Shown here: positions 1 through 4,467 of the stretch, in pieces
How the letters are laid out: the number at the start of each line of letters is the position of its first letter
Numbering within the stretch: the stretch's first letter is position 1
Assembly: GCA_009776905.1 (NCBI GenBank)
Contig: WRMX01000059.1
Span: 5,363-11,983, forward strand
Length of the DNA: 6,621 nt
Origin: Oscillospiraceae bacterium
GTDB lineage: Bacteria; Bacillota; Clostridia; Oscillospirales; Oscillospiraceae
Reading direction: 5' to 3'
Program-made: the position numbers and the translations under genes
The notes under the pieces: model-generated
The model's input: the letters and a program-made list of their open reading frames with translations, nothing else
What the model was told of the DNA's origin: nothing
The model's database searches: none

Positions 1-245
1 TTGCGGTGATAAGTTTGCCACAGGCAGCATTTGCCCATTTTGGAGCTGGTGTCAAGGCATCTATAGTCTTCGTCCGAAAGCGTGCCATCGGTGAGGTACC
101 GGATATTGATGAAGCTGTATTTATGGCTGCGCCGGATGAAATCGGATATGATGCGACGGGTCGCGAAAACGAGCGTTCGCAGTTGCCGGAGGTTGTTGCT
201 CGATTTCGTGAGTTTCAAAAAGACAAAAAGCCTTTTTTTTGCTGA
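1..245 (+). CDS. hsdM: Type I restriction-modification DNA methylase (HsdM-like), C-terminal end, partial at 5' edge
   Basis: This is the last ~80 codons of an N6-adenine DNA methyltransferase; the catalytic part (SAM-binding and NPPY motifs) lies before the window. The frame is open from base 3, so the in-frame GTG at base 6 is not a real start. Family-typical pieces are visible: VISLPQAAF, then the strand GAGVKASIVFVRK, then EIGYDATGRENE and a charged C-terminal helix (VVARFREFQKDKK). In type I systems this protein pairs with the S subunit to methylate the target and, with HsdR, to restrict foreign DNA in the cytoplasm. The next gene is an S subunit that overlaps this one, which supports the call. 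The protein ends KKPFFC at a TGA placed directly after a run of eight T, so a slip in that run would change its C-terminus. The subtype (true type I versus a fused M-S enzyme) cannot be fixed from this fragment. Confidence 0.85.
   Translation, partial: AVISLPQAAFAHFGAGVKASIVFVRKRAIGEVPDIDEAVFMAAPDEIGYDATGRENERSQLPEVVARFREFQKDKKPFFC
233..240 (+). repeat. T8 homopolymer tract at the methylase/specificity-subunit junction
   Basis: Eight consecutive T follow AAG CC at the very end of the methylase frame. With eight T the methylase meets TGA at 243-245. With nine T, or after a -1 ribosomal slip on TTT TTT, the frame continues without a stop into the specificity subunit, reading KKPFF-LTPGEG-MLCVF. 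With seven T it reads a third frame and stops at 295-297. The tract is seen directly; slippage is inferred. No GC hairpin precedes it, so it does not look like a terminator. Confidence 0.75.
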
Positions 246-1597
246 CCCCCGGCGAGGGCATGCTATGCGTGTTCGCGGTCAAACGGGGGGAGATTGAGAA
301 CAGGCTCGATGTATCATTTAACCTACCTCAAATTATTGAAAAGGATGTACTTTATCGAGTTCCGTTGGGCGAGTTATGCATTCGTGAACCTGATTATGGC
401 GTTTCGGCTGCAGCGATTGAAAGAACTGACGAATCGCAAGTTAAATATATACGTATTACCGATTTTTCTGATTATGGCATTGAGAAGGAACACATTTATA
501 CAACGGTCGCTAATTTTCTCCCCAAGCATATATTAAACGATGGAGATATTTTATTTGCGCGCAGCGGTAGTATTGGGCGGACGTTTCAATATGATAGAGA
601 GCTTGGAGCTGCTGTTTTTGCGGGATATTGCATACGTTTTACCATAGACCCGAAGAAGGCTTTGCCCGAGTATGTATACTGGTATACGAAAACCAGTCGG
701 TATGCTAATTGGGTACGCAGAATCAAGCGGCCGACCGTGCAGGCAAATATCAATAAAGAAGAATTCAAATCCCTTGAGGTTGTTTTACCGCCATATTCTG
801 AGCAGCTACGTCTTGCAAGCGGTATTGCTGCCGCTTTGAAGCTTCGCATATCGAAACTCAATGAAGCAAACGCATTGTTGGCAGGGTCAGACCGCTTTGT
901 TTTGGACAAACTGAAGATAGATTATAGCCCTGCCCTTCCCAATATCGGCGTTGCGGTGGAATTGAGAACATTGCAACGGGAAAAAACGTTCGGAGCAGGG
1001 TATTACCATCCCGAAAGGCTTGCTGTAATCAACGCAATAGAAAATGATTCTGCTGTTTCGACTCGTAGGCTTAGTGAAATTGTTGATTTTTTGCGTTCTA
1101 CCGTTCGTGCGGGCAATGACTCGAAGTATCTTGGGCTTGCAGGCGTGGCTCGCGACACAGGTGAACTGAGCGGTGTTGAGGAAACTGCGGACGGGCTGGC
1201 GTTTGAGTATCACGCCGGTGACGTTCTTTTCTCGCGGCTCCGCCCCTATCTGAACAAGGTTTTGTTTGCAGAGACTGATGGTATATGCTCGACAGAGTTT
1301 CACGTTATGCGCGTAAATTGCGCTGATGTTATGCCGGAGTATCTTGCTGCTGTTTTGCGTTCCGGTATTATTGTAACTCAGACGAGGCACATGATGACCG
1401 GGAACACGCATCCACGTATATCAAATGACGATGTAAAGAATCTGCGTGTTCCGATTCCAGCGATTGCTGTCCAAAGCGAAATCGTCGATGAGTTGCGTTT
1501 TCGCATTCAAGACTCACGCTCGATCAGGCGCGAGGCAGAGGCGGAGTGGGCTTTGGCGGTGGAATGGTTTGAACGAGAGCTAACGGAAAGTAGGTAG
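239..1597 (+). CDS. hsdS: Type I restriction-modification specificity subunit (HsdS-like), two target-recognition domains
   Basis: This subunit sets the DNA sequence recognised by the methylase and restriction complex. The 452 codons have the usual two-half plan. Each half opens with a leader (RLDVSFNLP near residues 22-30; FGAGYYHPE near 251-259). Each then has a target-recognition domain (about 36-185 and 276-405) carrying the family's GDILF/GDVLFSR motif (102-106; 327-333). The domains close with NINKEEFKSLEV (170-181) and ISNDDVKNLRV (394-404), followed by a conserved spacer helix (about 186-222 and 406-449). Two different recognition domains suggest a bipartite asymmetric target. The start is uncertain. 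TTG 239 begins the frame without a Shine-Dalgarno, ATG 260 has GAGGG only one base upstream, and GTG 269 sits ten bases after GAGGG at 254-258. The lack of a clear site, plus overlap with the methylase at T8, fits translational coupling or a frameshifted M-S fusion. No hsdR follows. Confidence 0.9.
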   Translation: MLTPGEGMLCVFAVKRGEIENRLDVSFNLPQIIEKDVLYRVPLGELCIREPDYGVSAAAIERTDESQVKYIRITDFSDYGIEKEHIYTTVANFLPKHILNDGDILFARSGSIGRTFQYDRELGAAVFAGYCIRFTIDPKKALPEYVYWYTKTSRYANWVRRIKRPTVQANINKEEFKSLEVVLPPYSEQLRLASGIAAALKLRISKLNEANALLAGSDRFVLDKLKIDYSPALPNIGVAVELRTLQREKTFGAGYYHPERLAVINAIENDSAVSTRRLSEIVDFLRSTVRAGNDSKYLGLAGVARDTGELSGVEETADGLAFEYHAGDVLFSRLRPYLNKVLFAETDGICSTEFHVMRVNCADVMPEYLAAVLRSGIIVTQTRHMMTGNTHPRISNDDVKNLRVPIPAIAVQSEIVDELRFRIQDSRSIRREAEAEWALAVEWFERELTESR

Positions 1598-1620
1598 GGG
1601 AATCGCTCCGACGCCGGCAA

Positions 1621-1680
1621 ATCAGGCATAAGGCGGTTTTATGCAGACCCATCACTAACAACCTTATGCGGTTCCCTGAT
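1621..1680. repeat. Imperfect inverted repeat between the S subunit gene and the SLH fragment
   Basis: The arm ATCAGGCATAAGG (1621-1633) is the reverse complement of CCTTATG (1662-1668) plus CCTGAT (1675-1680), with six extra bases (CGGTTC) in the second arm and a 28-base loop. The second arm covers the ATG of the SLH reading frame. There is no T-run, so it is not a standard intrinsic terminator. It could be a weak hairpin, a recombination scar, or chance. Confidence 0.35.
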
Positions 1681-2505
1681 GCTCCCGAAGACTACGGATT
1701 GTTTACTGACGTTGAGAATAAATGGTACGCCGGGAGTATCAATGCGCTGGGGCAGCAGGGAGCATATCTTGTGCAAGGAGGAGAGGCAAACGGAGATGCG
1801 CACCTAACGCGCGAAGAGGCGGCCGTCATGATTTTTAATGCATTCCCCATCGAAAACCCCCTGACTAATTTGAGCTTTACAGACTTCAACAGTATATCGA
1901 CAAGAGATAACCGGCTGAAAATACGTGCGATGCGGAATGCCGGGTTTGTTTCCGGCTTCCCGGATGGAAGCTTTCGCCCGGCAGCTCCGATTACCCGCGC
2001 AGAGGTGCTGACAATAATCGACAACATGATTACCGACTATATTACAGAGCCCGGCGACTACGACTCCTTTAACGGCGACCGTGTCTTTATCGCCGTTGGG
2101 GGGGTACGGCTGCTGCTCAAGGACTCTTTGCACTACATAGTTGTATCTCCCAATGCAGGTATGGGTAAGACGGTAGTCGACGGACCGCCTATGACAAGCT
2201 ACGCGCGCTTTACTACGGAGTGGATACTGGAAAACGAAAACATCGAGAGCAAAGGGTGGGCGTCCCGCAGACATAAGGAATATTTGCGTTTTTACGATTC
2301 ACGCTTTCCCGGTGGATACGGCAACGAGTATTCGCCATATCTTATTAGCGATGAGGAGTGTCAAATATATCAAGCGCCCCAGACGGTGATGGGTAGGCCA
2401 TCGTGCTGCTCGTCGCGCTGCCAGATTTTCTCGTCCCATGACTTCCCGGAAGCGCGGTCGAAAACCACAAGGTGCGACTCGTCGGCACCGACGCGGCGGG
2501 CGTAG
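1666..2505 (+). CDS. S-layer homology (SLH) domain surface protein, probably a truncated remnant
   Basis: SLH domains anchor exported proteins to secondary cell-wall polymers. Two copies are visible: residues 13-60 (FTDVENKWY ... LTREEAAVMIFNAF) and 71-122 (FTDF ... GFPDGSFRPAAPITRAEV ... IIDNM). The second has the textbook G-PDG-F-P-ITRAE pattern. Next comes YITEPGDYDSFNGDRVFIAV, a segment often seen just after SLH repeats. Near residues 218-228, GGYGNEYSPYLIS resembles the opening of a new repeat domain in large surface proteins. The frame then enters DNA that is antisense to the neighbouring ATPase gene, where it turns Cys/Ser/Arg-rich and stops at 2503. Only about 1666-2369 looks native. 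No Shine-Dalgarno precedes ATG 1666, there is no signal peptide, and SLH modules usually come in threes. The upstream frame is open back to 1594 but has no start codon. A fragment that lost both ends is the most likely reading; a short expressed protein is possible. Confidence 0.65.
   Translation: MRFPDAPEDYGLFTDVENKWYAGSINALGQQGAYLVQGGEANGDAHLTREEAAVMIFNAFPIENPLTNLSFTDFNSISTRDNRLKIRAMRNAGFVSGFPDGSFRPAAPITRAEVLTIIDNMITDYITEPGDYDSFNGDRVFIAVGGVRLLLKDSLHYIVVSPNAGMGKTVVDGPPMTSYARFTTEWILENENIESKGWASRRHKEYLRFYDSRFPGGYGNEYSPYLISDEECQIYQAPQTVMGRPSCCSSRCQIFSSHDFPEARSKTTRCDSSAPTRRA
2098..2104 (+). repeat. G7 homopolymer tract inside the SLH reading frame
   Basis: Seven G in a row encode part of AVGGVRLLL, after the second SLH repeat. 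The present length keeps the family-like frame open; one base more or less would shift it. G runs of this length can be contingency loci in surface genes, but this gene already looks damaged. The tract is seen directly; any function is inferred. Confidence 0.5.
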
Positions 2506-3968
2506 TCCGCAGTTTGCTCCAGACCTTCCGCGATGACGGTTTCCAACGCGCCCCGGAGGAGCTTAAGCTCGATAATGATGCGCTGGAGCGGGCCGTGGAT
2601 GCCTTGCTTTTCGTCGAGCGGCCATTCGATGAAGAGGTCGGTGCGCTTGCGCCCGAGGCCGTACTCGCGGTTAATGTGTCCGCCGCCGTTCACGATGCGC
2701 TGCAGGAACGCCTGCATCAGGAGCTGCGGCGCGGCTTCTTTGTAGCTGAACCCCTCGGCCCATATGTCGGAGTGCTCGCGGAAGAACTGCTGGAACGCCG
2801 CGAGCAGCTTTGGCATGTCCAGCTTGTGGTCCGGGGCGACGTACCATTCCGTTTCCTGGTTGCCGATACCCAGCTGTGTGGACCATATTAGCTCGCGCGG
2901 AATGATCTCCCTGTAGATGCGGTTGCTGATGCTGATGGATGGCTTCGTGCGGATCAATCCAAGGTCAGCAACGTACTCTACGTCTGACGGAGGTGCGTGT
3001 ATAACGTCTGCTTCCGAAACAAGCAGTTCGTTGATTACGCTGAAAACGCGCGGTTCTTGCAGCTTGTCGACCAACTGGTCGAGGTGCGTGGCCCGGGACT
3101 GGATCAGCCTTTCCCGGGCTTCGCTGTAGTCCGATAGCGTAATATTGCGGCTGCGATCGCGGTTTTGGAGCAGTTTCCAGGTTATCTCGTATGCCAGCGC
3201 GTTCACGAGCCAGGGCTGGCCGCGGGTGTCCTCCCAAAGCTCCGGGAAGATAGCCTCGTCAAATGCCTGACCGGTCTCCTGCGTGTGCTGCATCCACAGC
3301 GCTTTCGTCTCTTCAGGCGAGAAGTCGCCCAACCGCAAGGATTCTGCTTTAATATTAAACGCGCTCCCGCCCGTGATGATCTCCCCGTCGCCCTGGCGAA
3401 TGCGGTAGTCGCGCACGTCGCGTACGCCGCAGAGTATTACGCTTTGTGGGAATTCGCTTGGCCGCTTGTTGTATCCTGCGCGGAGCTGGCGCAGCACGGA
3501 TATCAGGGTGTCCCCGACGAGTGCGTCGATTTCGTCGATGAAGAGCACCGTGGGCTTGTCCGAGGTCGTTGTCCAATATTCAAGCAGTTTTGAAAGCTGA
3601 TCTTGTGGAGGATATTGCTTGCTTTGCTCAATAAACCATGTGTTCATGTCCGGACGTTGCTGATATCGTGCAATATCTCCTGAAAGCACGCTGCACACGG
3701 TGGCGATTCCTTGCGATACGTCGCCGCGTGCGGTTTGAGCGGCTTCAATATTGGTATATGTGCAGGCGAATTTGTTTTCCACGTTAAGTACCCGCATCAT
3801 CGCCATGAGCGTGCTGGTTTTTCCGGTTTGGCGTGGCGCGTGCAGTACGAAATAACGTTTGTCGCGTATCAGTCGCTGAATATCTTCCCAATCAATACGC
3901 GTCAGCGGGTCTATGCAGTAGTGGTCTGCTGCGATCATCGGCCCTGCAGTGTTAAAGAAACGTTCCAT
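2370..3968 (-). CDS. P-loop (AAA-like) ATPase with C-terminal PD-(D/E)XK nuclease-like domain
   Basis: The 532-residue protein opens FFNTAGPMIAADHYCIDPLTR, a hallmark of a widespread, poorly characterised ATPase family. Walker A is APRQTGKT (residues 44-51, with Ala in place of the first Gly). Walker B is VLFIDEID (141-148), with Asp145/Glu146 for Mg and water activation. CGVRDVRDY (180-188) sits at a sensor-like position. After a linker and winged-helix-like middle (about 275-365), the C-terminus has a PD-(D/E)XK pattern: Glu435, Asp444 in RTDLFIEW, then IIIELKL with Glu467 and Lys469, and QTADY (485-489) downstream. ATP-driven DNA handling plus nuclease activity is inferred; substrate and partners are unknown. 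The start is firm: GGAGGA (3975-3980) lies six bases before the ATG. The gene faces the SLH fragment and overlaps its tail by 136 bases. A 10-bp inverted repeat lies 34 bases upstream and may control it. It could serve in defence or in a mobile element. Confidence 0.88.
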   Translation of the reverse strand: MERFFNTAGPMIAADHYCIDPLTRIDWEDIQRLIRDKRYFVLHAPRQTGKTSTLMAMMRVLNVENKFACTYTNIEAAQTARGDVSQGIATVCSVLSGDIARYQQRPDMNTWFIEQSKQYPPQDQLSKLLEYWTTTSDKPTVLFIDEIDALVGDTLISVLRQLRAGYNKRPSEFPQSVILCGVRDVRDYRIRQGDGEIITGGSAFNIKAESLRLGDFSPEETKALWMQHTQETGQAFDEAIFPELWEDTRGQPWLVNALAYEITWKLLQNRDRSRNITLSDYSEARERLIQSRATHLDQLVDKLQEPRVFSVINELLVSEADVIHAPPSDVEYVADLGLIRTKPSISISNRIYREIIPRELIWSTQLGIGNQETEWYVAPDHKLDMPKLLAAFQQFFREHSDIWAEGFSYKEAAPQLLMQAFLQRIVNGGGHINREYGLGRKRTDLFIEWPLDEKQGIHGPLQRIIIELKLLRGALETVIAEGLEQTADYARRVGADESHLVVFDRASGKSWDEKIWQRDEQHDGLPITVWGA

Positions 3969-4002
3969 ATGAGATCCTCCAAGTGTTTTGATGGAAGTGA
4001 TG

Positions 4003-4059
4003 GTACCTAAGCGACTCGCTACACTAATAAATAACAGATATCTTTCTGTGCTTAGGTAC
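4003..4059. repeat. 10-bp perfect inverted repeat with an inner palindrome, upstream of the ATPase gene
   Basis: GTACCTAAGC (4003-4012) and GCTTAGGTAC (4050-4059) are exact reverse complements. Inside the loop lie AGCGA-C-TCGCT (4010-4020, sharing bases with the first arm), AGATATCT (4036-4043), and the pair ACAGA/TCTGT (4034-4038, 4045-4049). The element ends 34 bases before the ATPase start codon on the - strand, so it could be an operator or a 5'-leader hairpin for that gene. It also forms the left edge of the hairpin-rich region and could be its closing stem or the tip of a mobile element. No T-run makes it a terminator. Confidence 0.6.
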
Positions 4060-4063
4060 TATC

Positions 4064-4080
4064 GCCGCGCGAAGCGCGGT
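4064..4080 (+). repeat. GNA-triloop hairpin 1 (GCGAAGC core)
   Basis: GCCGCGCGAAGCGCGGT forms six Watson-Crick pairs plus a closing G-U around the loop GAA. The core GCGAAGC is the known, exceptionally stable mini-hairpin sequence. It abuts the next hairpin with no gap. Confidence 0.7.
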
Positions 4081-4097
4081 GCGCCGCGTAGCGGCGT
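4081..4097 (+). repeat. GNA-triloop hairpin 2 (GCGTAGC core)
   Basis: GCGCCGCGTAGCGGCGT has the same 17-base plan as hairpin 1: six Watson-Crick pairs, closing G-U, loop GTA. The stem sequence differs from hairpin 1 while pairing is kept, which is what structure-level conservation looks like. Confidence 0.7.
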
Positions 4098-4099
4098 GA

Positions 4100-4148
4100 G
4101 GGACAAGCGAGTAGGGCGGATTCATTTCGCCTGTGAGCAAGCTGTCCC
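4100..4148 (+). repeat. Two-part stem between hairpins 2 and 3
   Basis: GGGACA (4100-4105) pairs with TGTCCC (4143-4148). It extends by GC/GC (4107-4108, 4141-4142) around one bulged A. Inside it, GGCGGA (4115-4120) pairs with TTCGCC (4126-4131), including one G-U, across the loop TTCAT. The layout resembles an RNA arm with an internal loop; transcription is unproven. Confidence 0.5.
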
Positions 4149-4155
4149 GATGGGT

Positions 4156-4172
4156 TGTGGGCGTAGCCCACG
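4156..4172 (+). repeat. GNA-triloop hairpin 3 (GCGTAGC core)
   Basis: TGTGGGCGTAGCCCACG is the third 17-base hairpin with six Watson-Crick pairs, a closing U-G and a GTA loop. It lies 58 bases after hairpin 2. Just after it, ACGTTGG occurs twice (4170-4176 and 4183-4189). Confidence 0.7.
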
Positions 4173-4225
4173 TTGGTTCTTGACGTTGGATGCATATGTG
4201 CATTATATAGCAGCTGTCGTTGAAA

Positions 4226-4260
4226 TACAAGGCGGTGAGCATAGCTGATCCTGCTTTGTA
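4226..4260 (+). repeat. 10-bp stem with two G-U pairs and an inner mini-hairpin
   Basis: TACAAGGCGG (4226-4235) pairs fully with CTGCTTTGTA (4251-4260) if two G-U pairs are allowed. The loop contains AGC-ATA-GCT. The wobble pairs fit a + strand transcript. No T-run follows, so it is not a standard terminator. It forms the right edge of the hairpin-rich region. Confidence 0.5.
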
Positions 4261-4362
4261 GAGTATCAGTTATTAGTGCTTCGTGTCTGATGGCTATCGT
4301 CGTCTGCCGTTCATGCGAGAAGCAACCGAATTATAACATTTTGATTACAATATAGTAATTTG
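4261..4362. other. Intergenic DNA without a recognised gene
   Basis: This stretch links the hairpin region to the promoter-like zone. All frames are broken by stops. The only structure seen is a weak 6-bp pair, TGCTTC (4277-4282) with GAAGCA (4319-4324), across a 36-base loop. From about 4330 the sequence becomes AT-rich. Confidence 0.5.
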
Positions 4363-4392
4363 TTGTGCGATATGGTAAAATATCGGTATTAT
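4363..4392 (+). promoter_or_regulatory. Possible promoter with an operator-like palindrome for the secreted-protein gene
   Basis: TATTAT (4387-4392) is a fair -10 box. TTGTGC (4363-4368), 18 bases upstream, is a weak -35 sharing only TTG with consensus. Between them lies CGATAT-GGTAAA-ATATCG (4368-4385), six-base arms with a six-base spacer, placed where a repressor would block polymerase. The surrounding 60 bases are AT-rich and lie in a divergent intergenic region. The promoter call is weak; the palindrome is seen directly. Confidence 0.4.
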
Positions 4393-4421
4393 TTTTGATA
4401 GTAGTGTTGGACAGATGATTC

Positions 4422-4439
4422 CTGCGGTAATGGCCGCAG
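4422..4439 (+). promoter_or_regulatory. Leader hairpin upstream of the secreted-protein gene
   Basis: CTGCGG (4422-4427) pairs with CCGCAG (4434-4439) around the loop TAATGG. It would lie in the 5' leader, ending 15 bases before the GGGAGA ribosome site. There is no T-run, so it is not a terminator; mRNA stabilisation or translational control is possible. No known riboswitch is recognised. Confidence 0.4.
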
Positions 4440-4467
4440 ATGCGTAATTTGAATGGGAGACGCGATT

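Larger units (their letters stand above)
4003..4260 (+). ncRNA. Candidate structured non-coding RNA (dense hairpin array)
   Basis: About 260 bases between two divergent genes fold, by eye, into a near-continuous series of stems: 4003-4059, 4064-4080, 4081-4097, 4100-4148 with an inner stem 4115-4131, 4156-4172, 4190-4203 (ATGCA/TGCAT, loop TATG) and 4226-4260. Several stems need G-U pairs, and the triloops are GAA, GTA and GTA. Both are favourable only if the + strand is the RNA; on the other strand they become A-C mismatches and TNC loops. No known RNA class is recognised. No clear promoter or T-run terminator was found at its ends, so transcription is unproven. The alternative is a cluster of REP-like or other mobile palindromes acting as DNA. 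Confidence 0.35.

Noticed and set aside
231..240. T-run as an intrinsic terminator after the methylase
   Set aside because: No GC-rich hairpin precedes the run, and the specificity gene continues directly from it.
887..1411. 174-codon - strand frame opposite the specificity subunit
   Set aside because: Antisense to a convincing two-domain S subunit; no ribosome site or domain.
2472..2891. 139-codon + strand frame opposite the ATPase gene
   Set aside because: It is the complement of a gene with intact Walker and nuclease motifs; its Leu/Val/Glu-rich composition is what antisense of that gene gives.
3165..3593. 142-codon + strand frame opposite the ATPase gene
   Set aside because: Same reason: antisense shadow with no start signal or family features.
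4064..4172. CRISPR array
   Set aside because: The repeated units share structure but not sequence, and spacing is irregular (0 and 58 bases); there are no direct repeats of CRISPR length and no cas genes.
3988..4248. 86-codon open frame covering the hairpin region on the + strand
   Set aside because: No ribosome site, Arg/Gly-rich composition produced by the GC-rich hairpins, and no recognisable domain; the base-pairing pattern explains the sequence better.
4003..4260. tRNA or known riboswitch
   Set aside because: No cloverleaf with T-arm and CCA-end consensus, and no core motif of a riboswitch class that I recognise.
2342..4278. TTATTAGCG/TTATTAGTG as a firm target-site duplication
   Set aside because: Nine bases with one mismatch can occur by chance in 2 kb of sequence; mentioned only as a weak hint in the junction finding.
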